From NCBI RefSeq assembly GCF_020509005.1, contig NC_063015.1:4154001-4218000 (forward strand): a stretch of DNA of 64,000 nucleotides, read 5' to 3'. Of this stretch, positions 11,767 through 21,537 are shown piece after piece. Under the pieces are notes generated by a model. The model did no database searches and was not told the DNA's origin. It saw nothing but the letters and a program-made list of their open reading frames with translations. Position numbers and translations under genes: made by a program. Numbering within the stretch: position 1 is the first letter of the stretch; the number at the start of each line of letters is the position of its first letter. The stretch comes from Fulvia fulva (Eukaryota; Ascomycota; Dothideomycetes; Mycosphaerellales; Mycosphaerellaceae).

Positions 11767-11956
11767 ATAGATGATTCATTTACCCGTTGTGGTGCCCTCC
11801 GGCCTATGCGGGTTTATGTCTAAATATGTTACTACATAAGGTAGGAAACCTATTCCTAGGTAAAAACCTCCTCTCCTTCTCTAATAGCTTCCTTGCCATG
11901 AGTTCTCAGTTTTCCTTCTATTAGGGTGCACTAGTGTCATGGTGGTTAGCCTCTGA
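11767..11956 (-). other. LINE A 3' UTR and (ATCT)n tail
   Basis: About 190 bases follow the ORF2 stop. In sense orientation the segment contains a GGTTTTTACC block, a GGTTTCC block, CATAGGCCGGAGGGCACCACAA, and ends ATGAATC followed by ATCT repeats. LINE B and LINE C end with closely similar blocks in the same order. This suggests a structure recognised by the RT when it starts reverse transcription at the 3' end. Confidence 0.7.
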
Positions 11957-14224
11957 CTACCTTGTCTGCAACCCTAGAGTTGTCCCCCTCTTCCTGCTCT
12001 CCTCCTCCTTCTTTCTCTCCTCAATCCATCTCTCTGTTTCCCTAGTAAGAGAGAACTGCTCCAAAAATCCTTGGTGGATGATCCACCTTGTAATTCTCTG
12101 GAGGTCTCCCTTATTGCTGATCATGGCTTGGAAGTTTCTGTTCCTTGCCCTTGCCCTCCATTCACCTCTCCCTGTACTCCATTCTTTGCAAACCAGAAGT
12201 CTATGATCGACATTCTGGGACAGGTAGCCGCATGGGCAACTCTTGTCTTCGATACCTGGGACTTTTCTCTGATGCAGGTATGCCCTGACTCCGATGTGTT
12301 CAGAGCGGATTTGTATTGCTATGCTTGCTTCTGACCTGGTCAGGTCTGAGTACAGTAGGTAGTTGTGGCTACCAAACTGTTGGAGTGCCTTTGGGGTTCC
12401 TGGCCTCTGTGGGGTTCTTGTCCATTCAGTCTTCCAGAGGAGTCCTGCCATCCTTTCAGCTAGAGACTGTTGCTTCTTCCCTTGGCTGGCTGCTGATCCT
12501 CTCCCTTGAGCCCTTCTGTCCTGTTCCTGCTGGGCTAGGTGCAGCTGTTCTGTTAGTTCTTTGAACTTCTGCAGGTCCTGCTGCTTCTGTGGGGCTGGAT
12601 TGGGTCTTGCTTGTCTGTGCCTTCTTGTGCACTGGCTCCTGATTTTGTTGACTGCCTTCTGGATTACTAGCTGGGCTGGGTATGCAGACGTCTTTCCTGC
12701 ATACTGGTATCTCAACCCTTGAAGGTAGAGCTTGGCTGGTGGGGAGCCAGACTCCATTTCGACCACCCTTGTTGGAGTTGACTTGTATGCTCCAAGCACC
12801 TTTTTCAGACAGGAGGCTTGGGCTCTGCTGATGGGATCTGCAATTCTCTTTGGGATCTTGTCTTGGGCTGACCAGATCTGGGCTCCATATAGCATGGCTG
12901 GCTTCACAATGGCCTTGTCCATAACCTTTGCTTTCGCAAATGTGGCTCCCCATGTGGAGGCTGTAAGCCTGTCAATTGATTGCCTGTTGTTGTCTGCTCT
13001 TGCCTGTGCTTTCTTGACCTGTGGTCCCCAGCTGAGCTTTGGATCCATCCATATTCCTAGCACCCTTAATTCACTTGAGGGTTCTGTTGTGTGTCCCTGA
13101 ATAGTGATTGGGGCTTGCATATTGTGTCTGTTTCTGGCTCTACTGAAGTGGATGAGTTGATACTTCTCTGGGGCAAATCTGGCTCCATGTTTCCTGGCCC
13201 ATTCCTCACATTCCTTGTGTTTCTTCTGCAAGATTCTGCAGTTCTCTTCTGTGCTGTCTGACCAGGCTAGGATGTTTGTGTCATCTACAAACCCTGAGGC
13301 TGATGTGTTTCTGGAGTTTAGCTTTGCTGGCAGGTCTGCCATAAAGAGGAGAAACAGGATTGGAGACATTGTTGATCCCTGTGGGATTCCTGTCTCTGTA
13401 GGCATGCTGTCAGATTTGTATCTGCCCAGTCTTAGTCTTGTGGTTCTGCCTCTGAGGAAGGACTGGATAAACTGGACTGTCCAGTTAGGGATAGCCTTCT
13501 GTTTCAGGATGTGGATCAGCCTCTGGTGTGAGACATTGTCAAAGGCTCCTGATATGTCTAGTGAGAGGAGTGTGGCTGCTTTGTTGTTCCCAAAGTGCCA
13601 TAGGGTCTTGATCTGCTCTGTGATAAGTTCCACAGCTGTTAGTGTTGATCTTTGTTTCCTGCCTCCCATCTGTTCTTCAGGAAGGATTCCATGTTCTTCA
13701 GCTAGGTTTGTCAGCCTTTCTGCTATGATCTTTTCCAGGAGTTTGCCTAGTGTGTTGAGCAAGGCAATAGGTCTGTATGCCTTTAGCTTTGTGTAGTCCT
13801 CTTTCTGTGGTTTTCTCAAGACCACAGTCAGTGACTCCTTGAAGTGTTTAGGGCAGTGTCCTTGGGCCATGCACTGTGAAAAGATGTTTGACAGTGCAGG
13901 GGAGATCTGGTCCTTGCATGTCTTAATGAACAAGTTTGGAATCCCATCTGGTCCTGGGGCCTTGTTTCCTGAGAGTCTCTTAATGATGCTCTTGATCTCT
14001 CCCTCTCCCACTGTGCAGGATTGCTCTAGTGGTGTTGGATACACACTGCCCTCCAGATCCTGCAGGTCAGCTTCTACCTGTGTGCCAAAGAAATGTTTCC
14101 CCAATGCCTGTGCCTTTCCTGGGAGAGTGTGTTGGATTACTCCTTCCTGGTCTTCAATGTTTGGAAACTGGGGCAGCATGTTTCTGTCCTGTGTGGGTTG
14201 TCTTGCCACTTTGCTAGTTTCCAC
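11957..14224 (-). CDS. LINE A ORF2, second part: reverse transcriptase and C-terminal zinc motif
   Basis: A 755-codon frame holding the RT. Motifs are NKAPGPDGIPN (about residue 87), LLNTLGKLLEKIIAERL (155-171), LDISGAFDNV (catalytic Asp223), GIPQGSTMSP (279-288) and GFVDDTNILAW (catalytic DD at 314-315). A thumb-like region follows. No RNase H domain is visible between the thumb and the C-terminus. The end has a Cys/His motif, CPCG then DHRLLVC, shared with LINE B and LINE C. The protein end agrees with the other families. The first Met is probably not the real start: this is the continuation of the endonuclease frame after a one-base shift. Confidence 0.93.
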   Translation of the reverse strand: METSKVARQPTQDRNMLPQFPNIEDQEGVIQHTLPGKAQALGKHFFGTQVEADLQDLEGSVYPTPLEQSCTVGEGEIKSIIKRLSGNKAPGPDGIPNLFIKTCKDQISPALSNIFSQCMAQGHCPKHFKESLTVVLRKPQKEDYTKLKAYRPIALLNTLGKLLEKIIAERLTNLAEEHGILPEEQMGGRKQRSTLTAVELITEQIKTLWHFGNNKAATLLSLDISGAFDNVSHQRLIHILKQKAIPNWTVQFIQSFLRGRTTRLRLGRYKSDSMPTETGIPQGSTMSPILFLLFMADLPAKLNSRNTSASGFVDDTNILAWSDSTEENCRILQKKHKECEEWARKHGARFAPEKYQLIHFSRARNRHNMQAPITIQGHTTEPSSELRVLGIWMDPKLSWGPQVKKAQARADNNRQSIDRLTASTWGATFAKAKVMDKAIVKPAMLYGAQIWSAQDKIPKRIADPISRAQASCLKKVLGAYKSTPTRVVEMESGSPPAKLYLQGLRYQYAGKTSAYPAQLVIQKAVNKIRSQCTRRHRQARPNPAPQKQQDLQKFKELTEQLHLAQQEQDRRAQGRGSAASQGKKQQSLAERMAGLLWKTEWTRTPQRPGTPKALQQFGSHNYLLYSDLTRSEASIAIQIRSEHIGVRAYLHQRKVPGIEDKSCPCGYLSQNVDHRLLVCKEWSTGRGEWRARARNRNFQAMISNKGDLQRITRWIIHQGFLEQFSLTRETERWIEERKKEEESRKRGTTLGLQTR

Positions 14225-15342
14225 ATCTTCTCAGGATTCTGGGTAATGGATCCAACTGTTGACCTCCACTCCAGCATCTTGTCCCTCTTGATCTGGGCCT
14301 TCTTGTCTCTGGTTGCCTGGTTGTATCTGTCCCATGCTTCCTGGGAGTGGCTCTGGGTAAGGGCTCTCCTGGCCTGCCTGGCTGCCTTGACCTTCTCTGA
14401 GCATTCCTTTGTCCAGAATGGCTTCTGGTACAGTGACTGTTTCTTTTCTCTGGTGTGGGCTGCCGCAGTTTCCTGCATTGTTCTAACCAGTTCTGCCACT
14501 GCTTGGTCTATGTCTAAGGCTGTTTCCAGTCTCCTGGTCTCTAGTCCAGCTAGCTTCTGTTCCAGGTCTTGTCTGATCTGTTCCCAGTTGGCTGCCTTCC
14601 AGGCCAGCTGAGGTTCTAGGTCTCCTTCCTGCTGTGTCTGTGTTTCAAACTCCACCTGAATTGGGAGGTGATCTGATGAGGACTCCAAGTCCTGGTTAAC
14701 CCAGCATCTGGTGACCTTCTGCTGCAGGTCATGTGATGCAAAGCACAGGTCAATGGTGCTTGAGCTTGCTCTCTGTGACCAGGTAGTTAGGCCCTTTGGG
14801 GTAACTAGGTGCATGTTGTTGCTTTGGGTAGTGGAGAGGAGTCTGTTAGCTAGGAAGTGATGGGCAGGTGCAAAGTCTGATCCCCATGTAGGATGGTGCA
14901 AGTTGAAGTCTCCCAGCACGATGTGTTGGGAGTCACTCTGCAGGATGTCTGGCAGCTGTTGTAGTGTGCCCAGCTGGGTGCTGCTTCTGGAGCTGGGGGG
15001 TGGGTTGTATACACTGTGGATGTGGATGCTGCCTTGGTTGGTGTTGAGTCTGACTGAGGTGATGTCTCCCCCTTCCTGTTGGATTTGTTCCCAGCTGTCT
15101 GTTGCCATCTCTTTGCTGATGTACATGCATGTTCTAGGGGTGCCTTGTTTGGCTAGGAGTGTGTGATACCTTGGGTCGTTAGCAGTAGATGGTCTGTTAG
15201 ATTTGCTGTTGATCCAAGGTTCCTGGACTGCAATAACTAGGTGTTTCTTTGGGTCCAGTGCTTGGAGAAAGCTTCTCTGGACCTTGTGCTGGCTTTTGTT
15301 GACGTTGTACTGGATAGTGGTAAGATTAGGTGTCTCAATCAT
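14137..15342 (-). CDS. LINE A ORF2, first part: APE-type endonuclease
   Basis: A 401-codon frame starting at the ATG that overlaps the ORF1 stop. It is the N-terminal endonuclease of ORF2, which nicks the target and so primes reverse transcription. Visible catalytic landmarks are QEPW (Glu41), GDFNLHH (Asp145, Asn147), STIDL (Asp198) and SSDHLPI (Asp224, His225). A charged linker of about 150 residues with WTKE and KLAKW motifs follows, as in LINE B and LINE C. The frame then ends early. The RT continues in another frame from within 14137-14224. The offset equals one missing base, so this is probably a deletion; no clear slippery heptamer is visible in the overlap. Confidence 0.9.
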   Translation of the reverse strand: MIETPNLTTIQYNVNKSQHKVQRSFLQALDPKKHLVIAVQEPWINSKSNRPSTANDPRYHTLLAKQGTPRTCMYISKEMATDSWEQIQQEGGDITSVRLNTNQGSIHIHSVYNPPPSSRSSTQLGTLQQLPDILQSDSQHIVLGDFNLHHPTWGSDFAPAHHFLANRLLSTTQSNNMHLVTPKGLTTWSQRASSSTIDLCFASHDLQQKVTRCWVNQDLESSSDHLPIQVEFETQTQQEGDLEPQLAWKAANWEQIRQDLEQKLAGLETRRLETALDIDQAVAELVRTMQETAAAHTREKKQSLYQKPFWTKECSEKVKAARQARRALTQSHSQEAWDRYNQATRDKKAQIKRDKMLEWRSTVGSITQNPEKMWKLAKWQDNPHRTETCCPSFQTLKTRKE

Positions 15343-16598
15343 GACTCATCCATGCTGGTCTCCTGCTGGTCTTCTCGTGCTTCCTGCTGCTGGCTGCTAT
15401 TTGGGATTGTGGTAAGGTTGAGCCTGCTTTGTGACGGGTCTCTTCCTGCAACCACAATTGATTTTGGTCTACCCATAGCAGGGTGGCCTTGGGCCTGTGT
15501 GGTCTCTAATGTTCTGCCTCTTTTCAGAGGGTTGTAGACAGTCCTTAGGGGTTCTTGGGTGATTGTCCCTGTCTGGAATCTGATAGGGGTGTTGATCCTG
15601 GCTTCTCTTGCCCTCCTCTTTGCCTCAATCCTAGCTGTGCAGTCTTGGGACCAGGAAGGGTGTTTCTTTCCACAGCATGCACATCTGGCTTCACTCTTTG
15701 GGGCTGTGCAATTCTGTACTTTGTGGCTACCAGCACAGTGGGAACAAGTGTCCTTTTGGCTTGGGCATCTAGTAGAGATATGACCATACTGTTGGCACTT
15801 GAAGCATTGCAGTAGTCTGTGGGCGCTTCTATGGATTTCTGTGTCCATTCTTTCGCATTCCCAGAAGATGCCCTTGTCAAGCACGGTGTTTGCCTGTTCT
15901 ACAGTGCCTATCCAGAGTACTAGAGAAGACTCTCTCTTTGTGTCCTTTGTCTTTCTGTTGACCCATGCTGCTTTTGTGATCTGTAGCCCTGGGCATACAG
16001 CCTGGTTCTGGTCCTGCAGCCTCTTAAGGTCTCCTTCAATGTCAAACTTTGTGGTCATCCCATGGGCAATAACCATATTTTGTTGGTGTGAGACCTTAGC
16101 CGTCTTGCCTAGTTTGACTGTCCACTCCTTCTGTGTCTCTAGCCTCTTCCTGTCTTGCTCCTGTGCTGTGAACAGCTTAAGGACACCTCCCTTCTCTTTC
16201 CTGGCTCCAATGATGCCTTGTATCCCAATCTTCTGTATGATCTCCTTGCCTGACAGGCCCTCAATCTCTTTCTGCTCTTGCTGGTCGGAAATGTAGACCT
16301 TGATAGCTGTTTTCTGGGGGTGAGGGTTTTGGGATGCAACTGCTGCCCAGGTTGGTTGGCTTAGTTTCTGGCCTTCCTGTGTCCTCTTCTTTGCTGCTGC
16401 TGCTACTGTCCTGTTAATGATCTGTCCTGTTTGGCTCCTTAGTGCCTTTAGCCCTCCAAGGAGCTCCAAAATCATCCCCTTAAGTGCTCTTTCTGGGTGC
16501 TCGCCATCTCCTGCCATTGCCATTGTTTCTGCCTTCCTGCAGACCTCCTTCCACTCGTTACTCTCCTGCTCCTGGTCGTTTCCTGCGATCGCTATCAT
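15339..16598 (-). CDS. LINE A ORF1: RNA-binding zinc-knuckle protein
   Basis: A 419-residue protein, intact. ORF1 proteins of LINEs coat the element RNA in the ribonucleoprotein. The N-terminal 90 residues are charged. Residues about 95-245 look like a degenerate RRM-type fold. Three C-terminal zinc knuckles follow: CFKCQQYGHISTRC (265-278), CSHCAGSHKVQNC (285-297) and CX2CX3HX6C (306-320). A basic, Gln-rich tail follows. The stop codon overlaps the ORF2 start as ATGA (15339-15342), suggesting termination-reinitiation for ORF2. The ATG at 16598 lies 63 bases inside the element and is the first in frame. No RIP stops are present. Confidence 0.93.
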   Translation of the reverse strand: MIAIAGNDQEQESNEWKEVCRKAETMAMAGDGEHPERALKGMILELLGGLKALRSQTGQIINRTVAAAAKKRTQEGQKLSQPTWAAVASQNPHPQKTAIKVYISDQQEQKEIEGLSGKEIIQKIGIQGIIGARKEKGGVLKLFTAQEQDRKRLETQKEWTVKLGKTAKVSHQQNMVIAHGMTTKFDIEGDLKRLQDQNQAVCPGLQITKAAWVNRKTKDTKRESSLVLWIGTVEQANTVLDKGIFWECERMDTEIHRSAHRLLQCFKCQQYGHISTRCPSQKDTCSHCAGSHKVQNCTAPKSEARCACCGKKHPSWSQDCTARIEAKRRAREARINTPIRFQTGTITQEPLRTVYNPLKRGRTLETTQAQGHPAMGRPKSIVVAGRDPSQSRLNLTTIPNSSQQQEAREDQQETSMDES

Positions 16599-16661
16599 CG
16601 TGTCACGCCTCTATTGAAGAGGTAGTTAATCTATAAGGACTATATAGGTAAATAGACTACC

Positions 16662-16680
16662 GCCCTTATATATAGATAGG
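16662..16680. repeat. Target-site duplication of LINE A (right copy)
   Basis: CGCCCTTATATATAGATAG is repeated at 11748-11766. It contains the last ten bases of the G2 3' LTR, the TATAG target duplication of G2, and the first four bases (ATAG) of resuming G1 sequence. This fixes the order of insertion: G1 first, then G2, then LINE A. The left limit is ambiguous by a few bases because the LINE tail repeats TAGA. Confidence 0.9.
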
Positions 16681-17210
16681 TAAACGAACGTACGATAAAA
16701 TCTAGGTATCCTATACCCCTAATATAGGACATACTTAACTATATTATAGGGAAGAAGTACTTTACTAAGCTAGATATTATCGCCGCCTTTAACCGTATAC
16801 GTATAGCGGAAGGGTCGGAATGGCTTACGGCGTTTATAATACGGTATAGCTAGTTCGAGTGCTTAGTAATACCGTTTAGACTATATAATATACCCGGGAC
16901 ATTTCAATCGTATATTAACGATACCCTAAGAGAGTTCCTCGACGACTTTACGTCCGCGTACCTCGACGACATCCTAATCTTTAGCGATACGCTCGAAGAA
17001 TATATCGAGTATATAAAGAAGGTACTCCGTAAATATAGTAAGGCGGGCCTTTAGCTCGATATCTCTAAATACGAGTTCTATACTTAGTCTACTAAGTACC
17101 TCGGATTGATTATCGGTAAGGATAGCGTATTAATAGACCTAGCTAAGGTATAAGCGATACGTAAATAGGGGACTCCTACTAACGTAAAAGACATCCTTAC
17201 GTTTAATAGA
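16681..17210 (+). pseudogene. G1 pol, second part: reverse transcriptase core
   Basis: Continues the RT frame broken at 4588. Joined through the ATAG at 16677-16680 it reads DYR, then a stop-mutated Gln, then VNERTIKSRYPIPLIQD. After that come [21 protein letters not shown] (catalytic Asp motif), [12 protein letters not shown], and [17 protein letters not shown] (YLDD catalytic motif), then the KYEFY motif. The piece ends in VKDILTFNR at the LINE C target (17196-17210). The frame is continuous across two insertion points, which confirms the nesting model. Confidence 0.92.
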
Positions 17211-17736
17211 TAGATAGATTTGTTATTCCCCTATTCTAGGACCCTATCCGGCCTATATAGGTAAATATCTATTGTTATATAAAAGAGAAACCCGAATAGG
17301 TAAAAACCCTTCCCGCCCCCGACTACTCCTTATCTAGATTAGCTTTCCCTCTAAACGTACGTAGTCTATATCACTACCCCGTTAGCCCCCGCTCCTAGCC
17401 GGTCTCGTCGCGCTACGTCGCGCTACGTCGTATCCTCTCTTCCTATACTACTCCTACTAGGCGGTACTATTCTAGCTAGCCCTTCTCTAGTATCTAGTTC
17501 GTAATGCGCCGTAGGTCCTTAGCGTTATTAAGAAGTGCCCTAATCGTCCGGTTCCTCGCCTTTACTATCTACTCCCCCCTTCCTAGCGACTACCTCGGAT
17601 AGACGAGGAGTACGTACCGTACGTTCTAGGAGCGATAGCCGTAGGGGTAGCTAGTGTTTGTATATCCTAGAACCTTCCTCTATAATAGGTACCCCTAGAG
17701 GCCGATATATTCGCCTCGTAGTTAGGTTACTATACT
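17211..17736 (-). mobile_element. LINE C fragment (5' truncated) inserted in the tail of LINE C1
   Basis: 526 bases equal the 3' end of family C (compare 17737-18260), including the C-terminal part of ORF2, the 3' UTR and the AGAT-repeat tail. It is flanked on both sides by AGATAG repeats belonging to a LINE tail, while the long target duplication CTTACGTTTAATAGA (17196-17210 and 27316-27330) encloses it together with LINE C1. The simplest reading is that it landed in the tail of C1. A 10-base duplication near 17408-17427 disrupts its frame. Confidence 0.85.
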
Positions 17737-17919
17737 AGATAGATAGATAGATAGATTTGTTATTCCCCTGTTCTAGGACCCTATCCGGCCTATATAGGTA
17801 TATATCTATTGTTATATACAAAGGGAAACCCGAATAGGTGAAAACCCTTCCCGCCCCTAACTACTCCTTATATAGATTAGCTTTCCCTCTGAACGTACGT
17901 AGTCTATATCACTACCCCG

Positions 17920-20900
17920 TTAGCCCCCGCTCCTAGCCGGTCTCGTCGCGCTACGTCGTGTCCTCTCTTCCTATACTACTCCTATAAGGCGGTACTATTC
18001 TAGCTAGCCCTTCTCTAGTATCTAGTTCGTAATACGCCGTAGGTCCTTAGCGTTATTAAGAAGTGCCCTAATCGTCCGGTTCCTCGCCTTCACTATCTAC
18101 TCCCCCCTTTCTAGCGACTACCTCGGACAGACGAGGAGTACGTACCGTACGTTCTAGGAGCGATAGCCGTAGGGGTAGCTAGTATTCGTGTATCCTAGAA
18201 CCTTCCTCTATAATAGGTACCCCTAGAGGCCGATATGTTCGCTTCGTAGTTAGGTTGCTATACTACTCTATGCCCTCGTAAGGCGGTAGTAGATAAGCTT
18301 CGGGGGGTGCTTAACCGCGGATTTTGTAGCTAACTATTCCTTAGGTTGTCCCGCTAGCTAAGGGCGTCTACTATACCCTATAACCTGGTTGTTCCACCTC
18401 TCTTTCTATAGTTGCTCTATAAACGATTTCTTACCTTCCTATTATATTACTAGCTGTTCGTCCCTTACCCGGTAGTTCGGCTCGTTTCCGGGTCGAATGC
18501 CCTTATACGCTAGTACTAATTCGCGGGCCCTTACGACTATACTAGCGATAACCTTCTATACTAGGTACTATACCGACTTACCTAAGTAGGAGGTCCGTAG
18601 TCCCTAGATATATAGGTCGATCGGCGGTATAGCGGTCTCGTACTTAAGTATCCTTATTAGTATCGACTTATATACCCCGGTAACCTTCCTTAGGCATTAG
18701 TTTTAGATCTTCGCTAGCGGCGCGACGAGTCCCTTCGATAGGTAGGCCCTCTCGCCTAAGGACTATACTTAGCTACTATAGGTAAGGACTAGCCGTATAA
18801 TAGCTATATATAGAAGTCGTAACTACCGGAAGTCCGCCCCCTATATAGACGTAGTAAGCCTCTAGTATAATGCTATATTCTGTTTAGCTTTCCGTAATAT
18901 TGCCTATACGTGCTTCCTCTACCGTAGCGCCGGGCCTACCTATAGTCCGAGGATCCTAAGCTAATTTGCCGGGTTAGTCGTATACCCCTATATCTAGATA
19001 GAAGCTTATATATTATAGAACCGTGGCCGGCGCGTAAAGTGTATTAGATTATACTTTTCTAGGGCAAACCGAGCCCCGTGCCTCCTAGCCTAGTCCTCGT
19101 AGATCTTATGCTTCTCTTCTAGTAGCCTATAGTTCTCCTTAGTCGAGGAAGACTACGCTAGGATGTTCGTGTCGTCTACGAAGCCGCTCGTAGCGGTGTT
19201 CTAGGATTCTAGGGCTAGGAGTAGCGTCGCTATAAAGAAGAGGAACAGAATAGGTACTAGCGTTAAGCCTTACGGGATTCTAGTATAGACTACTTAAAAT
19301 AGGCTTCTATACTAGCCGACTAGGATCGACGTGCTACGGTTTTAGAGGTAGGACCGTACGAAGTTAACAAGCCACTTAGGGAGTCCTTTCGACCTTAGGA
19401 TATAGAGTAGCCGCGGGTATAACACGTAGTCGAAGGCTCCTAATATGTCTAGGCTAAGTAAGGAAGCTACCTTGTCCCTATTCTTATACTAGATAGCCTT
19501 TACCTAAGAGGTAATAAGTTCTATCGCGGATAGCGTCGATCGCTATAGGCGCGCACCTATCTAGGTGTCCGGGAGTAGGGAGTGTTCCTCTGCCGCCTCG
19601 GAGAGTCCCGTTATAACTAGCTTCTTAAGCGCCTTCCTAAGAGTGTTAAGGAGCGCAATTAGGCGGTACGACTTTACCTACGTATAGTCTTCCTTCTACG
19701 GCTTACGTAGGACCACTGTCGTCGATTGTTTAAAAGCTATCGGGTAGTATCCGGTCTATAGGCAGGTGTTAAAGATCGCTATAACTACTAGGGCTAGTTG
19801 ATCTCTTTACTTCTTTAGTAGCTCCTTTAGGATCCTATCCGGCCCCGGGGCTTTCTTCGCCGGCAACTTCCTTAGTATAGCGGTAACTTCTCCCTCGGAC
19901 ACCTCCTATTAGACCGCGATACTAGGGGCTAGGGGAGTAGAGCTGTTTATGTCGCTTAGATTAGCCTCGACTAGGGGCGGGAAGAACTTACTAGCTAGTA
20001 GACGCGCCTTAGCCTCGGGGTCGCTAACCGGGCTACTAGGCGATTGTAGCGCTAGGATAGAGAAGGAGGGGCCCTATATAGGGTCCTGTCGGGCCCATTT
20101 CGCTAGCTTCTATATCCTCTCTAGCTTGCCGGCGATTTCTTCTACTATAGCCCTCTAGCCGACTGCTTTCTCCCTCCGTATTATAGCTTTCTTCTATTAG
20201 TATACCTCCGTATATACGTTCTAGGCCTCCTCGCTATAGCTGCTCGTCTATACCCGGCGGGCTCTCCTTGCTTCTCTTACTACCGTAGTATACTCCGGCG
20301 TCTAGTATAGTTTAGACTATATCGTTAGTTAGGTAAGCGGAACGTAAAGTGAGGTCGCTTTTCTTATTTCGTCTATTTACGCCTAGACTACTTCGTCTAT
20401 CTCGTCTTTACTATTGTATTACTACTACGCGATCTAGACTAGCCTCTTAGAGTTATCGAGGTACGCCTAGATGTTGGCCTAGTAGGCCTTTCCCTAGTTT
20501 AGCTTAGGGGTTCTCGCTAGTATACGTTATATCTATATCGTAATAGAGATCCTAACTAGTATGTGGTCTAACGACGCCTCGAGTTTATATTCGATCCTAT
20601 AGTAGGTTACCGTATAGTAGTAGCTATCTAAGATCTAGGAGAGGTCGATCGTGCCTTAGAGTCCCCCTCTCTTCTAAGTACCTAGGTCCTTCGGGGTATT
20701 AAGGGCAATTATATTGCTCGCTATTAAGTCGAGTACTTCGTCGGCTATAGGGTACGGCTATATAAGGCTTTCCTAGGAAGGGTAGTATATATTAAAGTCT
20801 CCTACTACGATGTGGCACCCTTGTCTCTTAAGCGTACTATCTAGGTGTCTATAGACCCCTAGGTCGCGGCTAGACCTCGAGGCTAGCGGTTGTATATATA

Positions 20901-21004
20901 GGTTATCTATCTAGGTACTACCTACGTAGAGGGAGGTAATATCACCCCCGCCTTCTTCGTCTACGTAGTATACTACCTCCTAGTCGGATTCTAGTATGTC
21001 CTTA
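17920..21004 (-). pseudogene. LINE C1 ORF2 remnant (endonuclease and RT)
   Basis: Read on the minus strand this matches C3 ORF2 (48413-51709). The SGFVDDTNILA motif lies near 19170-19200, a DISGAFDYV motif near 19430-19460, and the GDFNIYYP endonuclease motif near 20780-20810. The natural stop is at 17920-17922. RIP stops are frequent. The 5' end is lost through the 316-bp deletion at 21004/21005. Confidence 0.85.
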
Positions 21005-21537
21005 AGCCGGGCCTAGTTAGATTCCCTCGCCGTAGCTAGTAGAGTACGTAGCCTCCCGTACGCCCTAGGTTACGTATCCTTTATATCGTTCTCGGCCCTA
21101 TAGCGCTTATACCCGACCGCCGCTAGCTAGTCCCGGTATAGGCTAGCCTTACGGTCGCCGTAGAATCTTAGGGCGACGGTTCTGTTTGTGATTACCTTGT
21201 TTTTCGCTAGTTTCCGCTATAGGCATTCCGTAATATACGATAGGTAGTGCCCCGGACAGTTCGCGTATCGTCTCGTAGCTAATATATAGTCCCTAGATAT
21301 ATAGTCTCCTATATAGTTCGAGTAGGCCTACTTGTTTGTACACGTATAGGTTTAGTGTCTATACTATTAGTATTTAAAGTATTAGAGGACACGAAAGGAT
21401 AAGGAGTACTTTTCTACTATCTTAAGGCTATATTACTAGATCAGGCCTTATTCTATCGCTAGATCCGCCGCTTTCGCGTCTTATAGCTATACTATTAGCG
21501 CCGAGGCCTTCTTACCTTCTAGCTATTTCCTATAGAG
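21005..21537 (-). pseudogene. LINE C1 ORF1 remnant, C-terminal zinc-knuckle part
   Basis: Minus-strand text matches the C3 ORF1 region with three former zinc knuckles near 21230-21420. Most knuckle Cys and His codons are now Tyr, as RIP turns TGC into TAC and CAC into TAC. It ends at the 14-bp target duplication TATTTCCTATAGAG (21524-21537) of the chimeric element. The rest of ORF1 continues at 24552. Confidence 0.8.

Larger units (their letters stand above)
11767..16661 (-). mobile_element. LINE A: well preserved non-LTR retrotransposon (Tad-like type)
   Basis: A 4.9-kb LINE on the minus strand, flanked by a 19-bp target duplication CGCCCTTATATATAGATAG (11748-11766 and 16662-16680). It has a 5' leader of about 63 bases, ORF1 (zinc-knuckle protein), ORF2 (endonuclease and reverse transcriptase), and a 3' UTR ending in an (ATCT)n tail rather than poly(A). 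CpA and TpG are normal, so it has escaped RIP although it sits in RIP-saturated DNA. The only visible lesion is a frameshift between endonuclease and RT. It inserted right at the G2 3' LTR and target-duplication edge. Confidence 0.95.

Noticed and set aside
12732..13796. Long plus-strand frames over LINE A (up to 193 codons)
   Set aside because: They are antisense to the ORF2 RT, with Cys/Ser/Leu-rich composition and no recognisable domain. They arise from codon bias of the real minus-strand gene.
17206..17757. ATAG/AGAT repeats as microsatellites or a CRISPR-like array
   Set aside because: They are the 3' tails of LINE insertions. No regular repeat-spacer structure exists anywhere in the window.
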